In this document: piece by piece, positions 39,370-52,700 of the stretch
Layout: each line of letters begins with the position of its first letter
How positions within the stretch are numbered: position 1 is the stretch's first letter
DNA from: Xylocopa sonorina
Taxonomy: Eukaryota > Arthropoda > Insecta > Hymenoptera > Apidae
NCBI RefSeq assembly: GCF_050948175.1
Contig: NC_135204.1
Span: 10,593,473 to 10,657,472, forward strand
Length of the DNA stretch: 64,000 nucleotides
Reading direction: 5' to 3'
Made by a program: the position numbers and the translations under genes
Notes under the pieces: generated by a model
The model's input: the letters and a program-made list of their open reading frames with translations, nothing else
The model's database searches: none
Told to the model about the DNA's origin: nothing

Positions 39370-40479
39370 CCCGCAAACACATATTTGCATGGATTTGAAT
39401 AATAATCGCGTTACGTAATTCCAATGAATTACGAAACCGTTTTACCTCTTCTGTTAATTATATTTTTTGCTACAAATTGAAAGCACGCACTCCTCTCTAC
39501 CTCTGTGGCTATGCATAGATATTTACGCCGATAACGAATTCAAAAGAAGAGAAGAACGAGCAAAAAATTTAAACGAAAACAAAAACGAAAAGAAAAACCG
39601 TGTGAACGAGACACGCGAAAAAGAAGTCGAATAAACGCGTAAAACCAACGAAAATCATGCGGCTCGAACGAGCAAGAAACTGATCACCGGAAACTGAGAG
39701 GTCGCGTATACGGGAGCGCGTGAAGAAAACCTACCTTTTTACTTTCTATTGCGAAAGCGGCGTTTATATTCATAACGAAAACACGTCGTGGCTGTCGCGC
39801 GCAAAACAGGAGCCAAGATTTCACAGTTAATTTCATGCTAATATACAAAGTGTCTCTCGTATATTTTTTTTCTTCGTATTTTTTTTTTTTTCTTTTTATA
39901 CAACAAACGCCACAGTCCACTGCCATCTTTCCCCCTCGGCCCGAACAAGTATCGAGTATCTTTCGAATCGGCGAATCGATAATTATTAACCATTCGACGG
40001 TAATTACCGAACGATAACGCAAACTGAATTTAACTCGATACTTAACCGCAAATATTTACCCCGAACCCTACCCCTCGACAGGCCGTTTCCCTTGCCGGGC
40101 TAATAATACATCGTAAAGGTTCTGATAATATTCGAATCCGTTGAATGCACGCCTGCGATACTATATATCGATCCCACAGGCTCGACCAGGAAGAAAACGA
40201 GCAATATAACCGAAGAATGCTCTATTGAAAACTCGTCAGATCGAGGTTAGGATACCAACGTAGGAACGCGTGCGTTCCCCCCAAAAATTTTTATTACGAT
40301 TTACGATGAAACCGACCGAGAGCGATTCGCGCGCGGATAAGATTATCGTAACCGATAATTCCGTGCGTGACATGTGCGTCATTATCGCGTTCATTATGAC
40401 GCGACAGGTTAATTTTATTAGAGCCCTCCCCCTTAACCACCCTTTAGCGAGCCTTTTTTTTTCCTCCCCCTCCCTATCC

Positions 40480-40484
<5 letters not shown>

Positions 40485-40536
<52 letters not shown>
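40485..40536 (+). repeat. (TC)26 microsatellite
   Basis: An uninterrupted 52-bp TC run, the longest dinucleotide repeat in the window, preceded by a further pyrimidine-rich stretch from about 40454. Its complement is a GA run of the kind bound by GAGA-factor-type proteins. Confidence 0.95.
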
Positions 40537-40539
<3 letters not shown>

Positions 40540-41239
40540 TTCATTCGTTAACGATCTATTTTTCTTGGCATGCGGAGCTTCCCCCGGAGCGTGAACTGGT
40601 TTCGAACGAGTGCCATGCCTTTTACGTTTTCTGGTTTTTGTGCTCCTCACGGAGGGAGACAAGGGCCGACGACTTTTAATGGACGACAGGGCGAGCCCCA
40701 TAGGCGTAAACCGCGATTGTACTCGATCGTAATATTCCCATCCGCTACTCGGAAGATCGGGAGTAGAATAAGAAAAGAGTCGATCCTTCTCTAAATTCCA
40801 TCGACACGGAATATCATCGCGTTTGACGTAAAAATAACAACCACTTTATTTTCCACCGACACCAAGGCGGTACCAAGATCGTGCAGAGTGTTATCGATCC
40901 CTCTCCTCGACCCGATGCGTAATTGTATAACGCGATACAGTGTTGTAACCAGCTAGTAGCGTAACGCCGTGTTTCAATTATCTACATCCGGCCGCTGATA
41001 CATTTTTAAAGAACAACAAGAGCCTTTCATCCATTCCCGTGTATCTTTCTCCTTTATTTCGTTGGGGTTTATTAGTGTTACGTGTACCACTGGCAACAAC
41101 AGCCGGCGCCGATTGTGACACTAGGATTCTATCGGTCTCGCGCTTTCATATCGCTCCATTCCGTGTAAACGATAAAAATATGAGCCCGAGGATGCGGCGT
41201 TTGTTACTTTCAGCCCGTTATCGATCCTCCGGACCCGAA

Positions 41240-41282
41240 CTCTCTCTCTCTCTCTCTCTCTCTCCCTCTCTCTCTATCTCTT
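41240..41282 (+). repeat. (CT)n microsatellite
   Basis: About 40 bp of CT with CCC and TAT interruptions. Confidence 0.9.
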
Positions 41283-41666
41283 CGTCTACACTCTCCTTCC
41301 CTCTCGTGTAATTGAATAATGCAACGTGGCATTATTACATGAACTCCGTTACCGTATTTCCTGTATTGCTTCGCGTTTCAAAATAGTGTTGTGCCGTATA
41401 AACTGCAATATTATTACTTGCCGGGGCCGGAGGGGGTAAGGGTGGGAAGTCGGGATAATGGGGAAGGGGTTCAGCGGGGCCGCGAGGGGCGTTCTGTTAC
41501 TGACATTTAGCGGTTTATTAATCGATACACTCTCTCTCCACTGCGTCGTTTTAACGTTTGACGTGAATGTTATTCATGTTATTTCGTTTGTCATTCCATT
41601 CAATCGTGCAGCATTTTCGATGGCAATATATTCGCCCGTTGTATTCTCTTTTCAATCCCGTATTTG

Positions 41667-41688
41667 AAAAAAAAAAAAAAAAAAAAAA
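41667..41688 (+). repeat. Poly-A tract (22 A)
   Basis: The longest A run in the window. No target-site duplication or element body was seen beside it, so it is a homopolymer and not a demonstrated retroposon tail. Confidence 0.9.
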
Positions 41689-43734
41689 GAAACAGGAATA
41701 ATCCATTCCACGCGAGATCATATTTATTTCGAGTATCCCGCGATCTTGGTTCCCTCGATACGAAATGACGCGTGCGAATAATAATTTACAACGACGTTAC
41801 AAATCGAAGAAAGAAGGGAATTAGTTGCGGAATTGTCGGCGATTGAAAAAAGATGGGAGAAAATTCAATCAATGAAACGGTCCTCTGTACCACGATTCGC
41901 TCGGTACGTTAAACAATCGATTTACATTGGTAATTTCGCTGCATTCGCCGCACTTCTCATTAGCGAACAATACGATATAAATGAATGGCAGATAGGTGTA
42001 TACCGAACGTGCTTTTCATTCGTTCCACGATCATCGAAAGCACTGTTTAAAACACGTTTGCCGGCGTGGACCGGCTCGAGAATGTCGGTGTCGATAGGAA
42101 AATCAGAAATTCATTCGATCGCGTTTCATTTCCCATCGAACGAATCTATAACAACGTATTTTCTTGAAATTCGCCTGTATAAGGCCGCGCGAAAGAAGTC
42201 AAACAAGTATTCCTACGTTATTATCTCTTAGGGAGCGCGGTATATCATTAGCAAGTGGAAATGCAACAGCTGCATCGAGCAGTGTATACACGTATTTCAT
42301 AGCCGAATGATTAAAGTCCATAAGCATGTAAGGTAAGAGATAATGCGTTAAGTAAACCGCCTTGATGGTGAATGAAAAGTGGGCCGGCGTTCGTGTCGGT
42401 GCGAAACATTGGAATTTGTTATCGCGCCGCCTACGCTTCATTGCGAGCAATCGCTTGATCGTGAAAAAGGAGAAAAAAAAAAAAAAACGAGGAAATAAAA
42501 GTATCACCCGCTGAAATACCAGCCGAAAATACACGGTCGCTCCCAGGCGCACGGAAGCTGCCGAGGCAAAGGAAATTAAAAAAGAATCTTGCCTCCGAGC
42601 GAATTACGCTCTTAACACTGTGCATGTAACACCGCGTAATCCGGCCTTTTTCAACGGAAACCGGTGAGCATATGTAAATAGAGGGTGCAAACATTTTGAT
42701 CATTGCCTCTTTCCTTCCAAAGACTTTCAGGGCCGTGCAACCGTGTAAATCGTTTATTACTAATTAGATTCTCGTTACGCACGGCCAGAGGAGGTTGTCG
42801 ATAATAAACCACTGAATTTTCATGATACGTTGAGAGCTAACAAAATATTATTTGCGCGATGTTCTTGACAATCGCGATAGTTTTAATTTAAAGAGGATTC
42901 GTGAATATGCAAGTGATTTGTAGCCGTTTTTGAAATATCCACCGGGCAAGAATACTGTCACAATTCAAAAATGACGTTTTTCGGGAAAATTGAAATCTCG
43001 CCTCTCTGCGAGGCGAAATACAAATGTAAATAAAATCGCGTTTCCGCCAGCTAAAATCTATTTCGAATGGAATCAACTGATATCCATTCGTAAGTTAAAT
43101 AAACTAAAAGCTGTTCCGAGTGGAATAAATTAAATAAATAACTGCATACAGGAATCGGTTCGAAAAGTTTTAGTTCTACGTGGGAACGTCCATTTGGTAG
43201 AAAAAAAAAGAGAAAAATAATAAAAAAAGAGGAGGAGAAAAAAAAAAAAAAATAACTAAACGAGAGAACGCGCTACGTAAAATCATGGGTAACAGTTTCT
43301 AACGTAATTAGACGACAATAACTAAACTGAATGGGCGGACATAAACATTGAAAAGGCTCGCTTCTCCCCTGACGAGAATTTGAATACGTTTCCCGAGACG
43401 AGTGTCGGTGAAACAATTTCTAAAGGCTCGACAAGTTAGGGGTGCTCAAACGAAACGAAAGCTCGCGAAACGTTGAAGAGGGCTCGGCTTTCCGAATCTC
43501 GTTGGAACAACGAAAAATCACCATTTAATTCAAGAACGGCCCATTCGCTGGCTGAACCATCCCATTCGAAATACAATCCACGTACTCCGCTGCAAAAATG
43601 ACTCGGTGCTGACCAAAGGAGAACCGCTGTTTCGGACCCTGCGACGGATTTCAAAATGCATCCCGGAACGAACTTTGGATCGAATATGTTTAATTGTTCC
43701 GAAACTTGTCAACGTCGGTTAAAGAGTGTGTAGA

Positions 43735-44160
43735 AAAACCAGAGGGAATCGAGAGCGAGTAACGTTATCAGAGGGGAAACAACGGAAGAAGAACGATCCC
43801 CGAAGAGGGACGGAGCGAGAGAAATTGAGAAGGATGAGGATCAATGGAGAAGAATAGACGGTCCGTTGTACAAAGTGGAACCTGTGCGAGGAAACGAGCG
43901 AGAGGAAAGCGGCGAAACAGAAGTTGTGCCACGACGGAGAAAGAGTTAAATAGTGAAATAAAGGAGAAGGAAAGAGAAAAGGGTAACGGAACGAGACGGA
44001 AAAAGACAAGTGGCGAGAGAGGGATATTAAGGAAGAGAGAGCAACGTAGGTGGCTGGGCTGGAGAGATTGAAAGGGAGGGGGGTTGGCGGAAAGACGAGG
44101 AAACGCGAGAGGGTGAGAAAAGGAAAGAGAGAGAGAGAGAGAGGGGGAGAGAGAATCCCT
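43735..44160 (+). repeat. Long purine-rich tract
   Basis: About 425 bp of G/A-dominated + strand ending in a GA run (44125-44154). It directly abuts the CpG-poor motif block at 44161. The minus-strand frame (43719-44165) is phenylalanine/serine/leucine-rich and has no domain. Confidence 0.8.
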
Positions 44161-44300
44161 TCCATTCTCTGTTAAGGAGTCTATACACAGCTGTGGAGTT
44201 GGTCAAAGGTTACTATACAGGCAATGTGTGCTGCAACTGTGTTTAGAATTAACCAATCCCACCCAGGCTATACAGGGTAAACACGTAATGTACAGTACCG
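44161..44300 (+). promoter_or_regulatory. CpG-poor candidate enhancer with E-box and nuclear-receptor DR1
   Basis: Immediately after a long purine tract, about 140 bp contain almost no CpG, in contrast to the flanks. Inside are the palindromic E-box CACAGCTGTG (44186-44195) and TGGTCAAAGGTTA (44200-44212). The latter is a good direct-repeat-1 element for HNF4/USP-type nuclear receptors. A CCAAT (around 44253) and repeated CTATACAG motifs follow. Enhancer function is inference from motif density and composition. Confidence 0.35.
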
Positions 44301-46560
44301 TGCAAAATTACTTTCCTCGCCGACATACTTTCCCTCCTCCTGTCGTTCGTTTACACGACGTCGATACGAGTGATTAAAATTCGCATAACATCCTTTTTGC
44401 ACGCTCGTTTTATTCGTTTCTTCAAACTCTCGTTCACCGAACGGATTTGAAATTTTACCCCGCCGTACCTCCGAGTAATTTAATGCTGTATCGATCGGAT
44501 CGGGCTGCGCAGGGTGGACTATAAATTGGAATTTTAAACAACCAGCGGCTGCTAATGAAATTAGTATAATAATTATTGCCGCGTGCGCGCACGCGCGCCA
44601 GTTGATTTTCTTTCTCGGGAAATAGGCCGTCGTTATTTCTTTCTATTTTCCTTTCCTTTTTCCTTTTTTTTGTAACACCGATTCCGTCGTGTCAGATTTT
44701 TTTTTTTTTTCTTTTTTACGCTACTCGTCAAATATTCAATTACCGTGTAGCAGCGGCGTAAAAGCGACACGAACGAACGTGGACGCGGCCATAAAGGAAG
44801 AGAGGACCTTGAAGAAAGATGGCTGTGACTGCTTGGCATTGGCCGACGAGCTGAATAGGCGACTTGACATAATATAAAATCGTTCCAGCAAAAGGAAATA
44901 TTTCAACAAGAGTTATCTTTGTATCCCCTGTCCGGGAAGTCGACTTCTTACCCCTTTCTCGAGCGCTTTATTCAACCTTTCTGACTAAGCAATATTTGTT
45001 ATCATCCGGCGGCGCGACAAAACCTTCGCGTAATTCATTTACAGGAGAAAAAAAGAAAACAAAAAAAAAGAAAAAAGAAATAGAAAATTGATTTGCATAA
45101 AAGGAGCATTTGTCTGGGAGGTTGAGGGGGGAGAAAAGAGAGAAATGCAACAAAGGGGCCGTTGTCCGATCGATGCATTAATTGATCGATAACGAGAGGG
45201 CGGCACGAGACGCGCGAATTACACGCGAGCACGCGGCTGAAAAAGGTGGCGAGGAAAAGCGATTCGCGTCGGGTTCGATGCCGGTGAAATAAAAAGAAAC
45301 TCGACGAAACTAACTCTATTTTTTTTTTTTTTTTTTTTCACTCGTCTGGCATTGTACCGTTCACGAGGGCACTCTGTGCTCGCCTAAGCAAACCGAGAGA
45401 ACGAAAGCGTCGCCGCCGCCACTGTTCACCCACAAATCCCGCACGAACGTGTCGAATCCGTGTGGGCATCCGCGCGGTGTTGGTCACCGGGTAAACACGT
45501 ACGCGCAGGGAATATCGCGGCCGTGTGAACGCGCCTTAAGCATCTGCCGTGGCTATCGCGCGGACGCATACCCCGTTGCCCACGAAAATGCATGAGCGCA
45601 AACACAAACGGATTAGAACCTGTCGTGCCCCTTCGAGCAGACGCATACGCACGATCGTGCATGCCTACGCGGGGACCTAGGGTTCCCTCCGACTACCTGT
45701 GCCAATTTAGAGGTTAATGTCGCTCCAACGACCGATAATGTACAATATATATATACATCCCGTTTCAAAAAACCAGGCTATTAGGACACACGCCATCTTT
45801 GCCGCTTAAACGAGCCGTTTATTGGCAAATTCTATTACGCGCGCGGCACCACTCTGCCAGATCGTACGATACTTGTATTTCCCAGCCCACACCAACGACT
45901 GTTTTCTCCCATTCCATTAGAACCGCGCTACCTTATCGCGATCATTCGTCTTCTTTCTCGCGATCGTTGCGATCTGATTCGTCAGGCTCGTTCCACCGCT
46001 CGCCTACCGCTCGATTTGCGTCGATGCCTCGGATGGCTGGGTTCGTTTGCTTTTTAGTAGCCCTTACAGCTTTATGCGCGCGGACTAATTTCGTTTAAGC
46101 GCGATCAGCCACGTAGTTGTAGTTGCAGCTGCTCGCTTATCGGCGAAATTGGCTTTTCAGGATCTCGAGCAGGAGGACGACGGCAGGATTCACAAGGGAA
46201 CGTGACGCGCGATAAGGGACAGGAGGGAAATGCACCGGCAGATGTCTTTTGTTGGTATCCGTCAATTTCTCCGTTCGAAATTCATATTACTCCCCGGTAC
46301 TCGAGCAGAGAAAGACAACGATTAAGCCGTTCGATTCGAATCGAGATCGGCCGTTCAATTTCGACGATTCGTGTCGCGAACGAATCGAGGTGACAACGGG
46401 AACGATTCAATTGATTTTTTCCATCGATCACTCTCTGGCTGGGTGGAACGAATGGTTGGGGCGGAGAAAAAAAAAAAAGAAAAAACGAGGAAAAAAGAGG
46501 GAAAGATTAATCAATTAATACGCAAGAGCGGAGCGAGAGCATTAAATTACCAACTGCTGT
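44301..46560. other. Non-coding
   Basis: T-rich run at 44697-44712 and the T20 run. The + frame at 45799-46098 ends in a hydrophobic stretch but has no other gene-like property. Confidence 0.6.
45319..45338 (+). repeat. Poly-T tract (20 T)
   Basis: A homopolymer without recognisable flanking element structure. Confidence 0.9.
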
Positions 46561-46720
46561 CATAATCTATCTCACCTCTGGCCAGTTAAACTTGGCTAAT
46601 AATTCGCCAGATTGGCGCCGGCAGTAGGCATGCGCAACAAAAACCAATAACACTGGCTCTCTCCACTTACCCATACAGAGTAGCTCTACACCCTGCTATA
46701 GCTTCCATTCGGCACCCCTG
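46561..46720 (+). promoter_or_regulatory. CpG-poor block with NFI-like half-sites
   Basis: This block stands out by lower CpG and C/A-rich composition. TTGGCTAATAATTCGCCA is an NFI-like pair of half-sites with a slightly long spacer, followed by GATTGGCGCC and a CCAAT. No coding frame with believable splice structure was found on either strand. It is annotated only as a possible conserved non-coding element. Confidence 0.25.
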
Positions 46721-49700
46721 TGGTCCACCCCCGTCGTTCCCGATCCCTACCGCCCCTAACCCCCAAGATCTCCGGCAACCATGCGAACCACGCTGCACCA
46801 ACAACGTACCAACACCGTACCGCTAGAGATGGGAATAAACCTGACTCGAATCGCATCCACGCCTATTCCCGCCGCCTCTGTTCGAAAACGTAGTAACGCG
46901 ACTTTTCGAGATCGAAGAACGATTAATCCGCTCCAGAATCGCGCAAGATATTGAAAAATTCTCGGACACGGAAACGATATCTCCCGTCCGATTCGAGGAC
47001 GCAGGCTGAAGTAATCAATCCGAATTACGCTCGTCTCGGTTCCGTCCGCGCGTTCGTTCCGGCTTGGCTGCGATTCGCAAACAGTTGAACTCGGTTCGAT
47101 TCCATCTCTACGTGACGGTTGTCTAATATATCCACGGTGGGCACATGCCGAACTGAATTCACATAAATCTATTGGAACGCGTAATGCTCGTCGGATACCG
47201 ATCGACCGGTCGCGAGAGAGAGAGAGAGGCTGAGAATTTACGTTTTATTTGGACAATCTGACGAATTTACTTGGTACGAGACGGTGCTCGCTTTCGTCAT
47301 TGCACGCGCTACATCTAATTAATTAACTCCATCCGCGATGCGGCGAACGCGACCCGCTTATGCATCGCAACAACGTTGTCACCCTGTACACAGAAATCCG
47401 TCCTGAACACGTTCGAACGCATGTCAAAACGTGAAATTGCTATTCCTCCTGCCGATCGATTACGTCGGCATCGTTTCATCGTTTTACACAGGTTTAAAGT
47501 GGACGCGATTTAAAATCGAGCCGATATCATCGAGTGCTAATGGATTTATGTAGCTACGGGAGCACTGCGTTCCGTCTGTGTTCGAAACGTGTCAATTGAG
47601 AGAGGGAAAAATGTTGAACGTTTTTGCCCCGTGAAATTGGCTAGACCCGGGCCCTCGACGCGGAACTTTAAATAGAGAGAAAAAGAAACAACTTTGGTTT
47701 CTTGATATAAACGCTGACGAATTTAATACCGTCCGACTGTGAATCACTCGTTCCGTGGAACGCGTGATTGGGATTTACCTATTAGCGGGGAAATCGGGTT
47801 GGGAATTTTGCGAAAGATCGCCGGTTGATGAAGCGCGGTGGAAAAACGAGTATTTTTACACGCGATACATCCCCCCAATTTGCCAATTCCGCGCGTTGCA
47901 ACATCCGCTGGAATTCTCTTCTTCGATTGTCATCGTTTGCATCACGATTCCCAAGATGACGTAGACGCGAGTCGATCGTCTTGTTTGGCCATCGTATGGT
48001 AACGACGGTCGTGCGAAATCAAATTTAATTAATACAACACGGCTTTCGCGTTACAGTTGCAAACGCGCGATACGTTCTCGATCAATTTGACCGTTTAACG
48101 GGCAGAGTAACGATTTAATTAAATATTTTGCTAATTATTCCGACCCCCGACACGATCGTTTATATTGTTCGATTGAGCTTTACGCGAGCCGAATGATAAT
48201 TAAACTCGATGCGAGTAACGTTTCCCGTTACTGGGAGGGGGAAGAAAGAAAAACTAGCCAGAAGTGCGGTATCGCGTATATATGCAAGAAACGCAGGAAA
48301 AAGGAGAATGCGAACCGAGTCTGGCGAGAAATAAATCAAGGAAAAACAAATCGATTTTGCCAGTTTGTACGGGTTTTATGAATAATATCTGTATGAAGCA
48401 TTGCCGGTGCATGAATGTGTTATGTAAGTCACGGGTTCTGAATAAGAGCCTGTACAAACACTGCATTGATTTTTGTGCATATACACATGCGATCTCCGAC
48501 TTGGAGAGCACAAAGTGGCATTAGATAGCCCCGCCATGTTGTACGCCTCGTGTATATCAATTTCCCGTTGCTTTTCGCAAACAATTTATCACCGATACGC
48601 TGCGTGTACGAAAATAAATCAATCTATATTTAAATCCAGCAAATAATTACGTTTCTCTTTACATCGCTGCCAAGCATTTCCGTCCAACATTTTTTAAATA
48701 ATTCATCGCTCGGTATTCGAACGCGATAATAATTTAAATAAAGCGGAATATTTTCGTTCCGCACCCTCCCCGTTTGATGCAGACCCGCGCCAAGCATTTT
48801 GCTGCGAAAATAGAGATTACTCGTTGTAACGTAATTTTTTTAGGGGAGCGGGGGGAAAAGCGGAAAGTAGAAAAAGAAAGAAGTCCGAGTTGATCGGGAT
48901 TTAAATGAAATTTCTATTCTCCGTTCTTGTTTTCTTTCGAGCCCGCGCTGGCGAACGTTAATTGCATACATTTCCATCTTGAGCGTTTCTACGGCGAGTA
49001 ACATTTTTATTTGAAACGTAACGGGATTACCGTGGATGTAACTCGCGTGCTTGCTCGTGTTTCTTTCTTCTCGTTCGTTAAATAAAACATTCTCTCCTCG
49101 GTCGTTTCTCGCTTGGGAAATATGCAGACGTAAATCGATCGGACAAAGAGAAGTCTTTGAACCGATGCTTGCGATGGGTAGGTTCGATTTAGGATCGGTA
49201 TCTAATGGAAGAAAACGATATAGACGGGTTAATCGCGTTGTACGCGGAGGGCTTAAGGGTACGTTCACCCGATCGCGGATTCCCCATCGTCCACGGCCGC
49301 AGCCCGAACAACAACCGCGTGCACGAGGAATTCCACGAGTTTTATTTAGAACATTGAATTATTCTAACGCGGCGAGTGCGCGCGTGTCACCGTTAACGCG
49401 TTCGGATCCGTTAACGCGCGTAGACGCGAGCCGACTGGTTCGCAATTTTATCGGAAATTATGCGCCGGACCCCCCGCGAGGATAACGAAACCGATCGAAT
49501 AGACGCGATAAATTCTAACACGTGGGAAATCTGCTTAACGATTGCAACAGGAGGGCGAGAGAATTGAACGAAACCGGTAATGGGTAGAAAGTCGTTCTGA
49601 TAATTAAATAATGATAGGCGGAGTAGCGCGATGCGCGCGGCGAGCGTCGTTCGTCAGCGATTTCCTGATTAATAAATAATAATAACCAAGCGCGGAACTC

Positions 49701-52700
49701 GTTTGCGATTTCCCGATCGTTTCGCGATGATAATAATTCCAATGTTGCGAACACACCGTTTCGTTTCCCCGTCGATTCGTAGAAAGCTCTCGACTACTCG
49801 AATCGAAATGTTGACCCTGCCGAATCGATGATGGATACACCCGCGATTCTTTCGTTCCTAGCCGAGTCGCGAAGGATTCGAACGGGAAGAAACGATCGCG
49901 AGATTATGAAATCGAGTTACTCGAAGGGCATTACGAGCGACGCGGAAATTGGACGTCAAGGTTCCCTCCGAGAGAGCGTGTACGGAGAAAAAAGTAAATA
50001 AAACTGAAGAGAAAAGGGTAAAAAAAGAAAGAGAAAAGAATATATAGCGAACCGCGTAGAAACGACCGCAAATAAATTTCATCGCTCCCGGAACAAATTT
50101 TTTTCCCCTCAGGTAGGAAATAAACGAGCATAAAGTATTTTCCGACGTAGTGCAATGAAATATTCGCCGCGTGTATGTTCGATCGGTGATGGAATGCATG
50201 CAAAACAACGCTTTGTTCGCTTTTGTTATCCTCTGTGGTACCGTTCGCGTTTATGCCGTACAACAATATCGCGACGACTTGGATTTTTCATTCGTCCTTT
50301 CATTAATTTTATAGCCTTCGTTGCCCAGCCGCCCTCTTCCCTGCAATTTGTTTGCGCGCCGCCCGCTAAAGATTCGATACGACGCGATACGAGTAGAGAA
50401 CGAAATAACCTTGCCAATTTCTACCTAGACGGACGAAACTTTCATCGGACGTCAATTAAGTAATCTCGAAAATAATTGTACGCGCTAGTCTGTTTCAATA
50501 TCATCATTTTTCGCTCTCGGGTATTAATTTGCGGCAGCAGGTATTATACTCTAACCGGGGCTTATTATAACAATGAACCTGATAACAGGAGAGTAACATT
50601 TATTAATTAGACTTGGTCGGAGCCCGTTTCCCGACCTACCCTCTCGTCCGCCCACGGAGTTTAATTTGTAAAATAATATTTACATTTATTCGTTCGTTAT
50701 ATCACGGTTTAATATTTGATGTAATTGAATTAAAGGAACCAAACGAAATGAAACGTATGAAACGGGAATTTAATATCGCCGCGTAAATTAGTTCTCGTAT
50801 TTATCCGGAATTACAGTGAAAAATCTTGGTGAAAAGTTGTATGGTTACGGCTAGGAAAAAGGATAAACGCAACTTTCGAAATGAAGTTAGAAAAGTTCAT
50901 ATCCTCGTAAATTACTCGCGTGCAAAAAAGGAAGGATAGAGAGGGGGCAATAAAAAATGGTAAAACAATTTTTTGCGAAAACAGAGGAAAGCTTCGCAAC
51001 GTTGCCGGCAACACCTACGAGCCAACATTCTACGGGTGTACCATGCCAGCAGAGGTCCTCGCAAAGGGCGCGCAAACCTCCAACGTACAATTGAACTCGA
51101 AACAGAAAAAAAAAAAAGAGGAAAAAAGGAAAAAGCACGCAACGGGGTGGAAACAAAAACGGGACGCTTCGAACGCGAACAGGAAAGTCTTTTAATACTT
51201 TCGTCAGAAATAATCAGCCGGTTAAGATAGGAAATAATCGGCGTTGTTTATACCTCGGAATCAGCGTAGTTTTATTCGACCGAGGAAGTTCGCGATTACG
51301 TCGGGCGAATAAGAATTTGTTCATTACGCCGGATTTAGAGCGAACGAAGGAGGAACACGCGCTGAGAAGAAGGGCCCGCCGCCCCGTCTTCGAGACTTTT
51401 ATCGCGTTTATACGCGAGGCCAGTCAAGAAATTGTCGGTAATTGCCGCTTTCTTTTAGAAGCTGCGCCGAGGGAATAAAACGAAATCAAAGCTGGATGGA
51501 TGAAAACAAATCTGGCAAGAGAACGGTGAGTCCGAAAGAAAGGGTGCGAAAGAGAGCTGATAATTGCGCGTTCTCGCCGCTCGATTCTTTTGTCTTTCCA
51601 CGCTGGATCTCCTCGAGTGACGCTTCTTCGGTTCGCTTATGGTGACACGTCGTTTTCATCACCGTCTCATCGCATTCTTTCGCTCCCTCGAGCATTCGCC
51701 AACCGACAGCGAATACTGTTTCATCTGTCTTTTAATTAGAATTTTCTCTATCCGATTGATCGAGTTGTAGCTACTCGATAAAACTCCTCCCCCGCGGCAT
51801 GAAATCGAAAGGTGTGGAAATATCGTATTATCGAGACTTATCGCGATTCGAGTGTGTCGCGTGTAATTGACGTGATTGATGAACACGCCCGAATCGGAAG
51901 GTTCGATTCATCTTGACTATCGGGGAACAATGTTTATCCGACAGCTGCAGAGCGTCCCGCTTTTAATTTATTCCAAGGCCTAGAAAGGACTGTAGGGATA
52001 CAAGCTCCCTTGTCGATTCTCTCGATTCTCTCTCGGCTCGTATAATCCCAAAAATACAACCAACGTTCGTATTCGTTCCCGAACTATTTTCTTTTCTTTC
52101 CTGTTTTTTAATTCGAATCGGTTCGGAGTATATTTTAATCGCGACCAAAGTGAGCGTGGCTCGAGTGCGATCGATTCAAAGTTCGAAGATAGCAAACGAA
52201 ACGAGACCTGAATCGAGAAAATCGATCTTTGAAACGCAACATTCAATTCCAGAAGCATGGAAATAGAGCGGAAAGCATACATCGGAGCAAACACATTTGT
52301 CGCAACATAAAAAGGGGGGAAAAAAAGAAGAAATCATTTAAACGTATTTACGATATTTAGTTTAACTTGTAAATGCGACGCACGAGTTTTTCTATTTAAT
52401 TAAAATCATGTTATCATAAAACGTGCATCAACAGCAACGAGATCGGATTAGCGTCCATCTGCACGTGGCCTGTACGTGTGTTGCGTTTCATAAAACTAAC
52501 ATTTAAACCAGAGAATGCATTATTCATTACGTCATTTCTGCGGACAGTATTAGAACGTAACCTTGTCGTGTGCACGGATACTTATTTCTACACGGTCGTA
52601 ACGGCATAACAGAGTAATACTTTAAAAAACTCGGAATAATTGTATTCCAATCGTTTTAGAACGTTCTTTTTACTTAGTTCAATTTCTTTTTTCTTTCTCT

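Larger units (their letters stand above)
38124..43734. other. Non-coding with many simple repeats
   Basis: Beyond the listed repeats, T-rich runs occur at 39865-39895 and A-rich runs at 42470-42487 and 43200-43255. No exon recognised. Confidence 0.6.

Noticed and set aside
41667..41688. Poly-A run considered as a retroposon tail
   Set aside because: No target-site duplication, element body or polyadenylation-type context was seen; similar A or T runs occur throughout.
45799..46098. + strand frame ending in a signal-peptide-like hydrophobic stretch
   Set aside because: The hydrophobic stretch is at the C-terminal end, just before the stop, and the rest is noise-like.
47085..47115. GGTTCGATTCC resembling a tRNA B-box
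   Set aside because: The flanking bases do not pair as a T-stem and no A-box or cloverleaf lies upstream.
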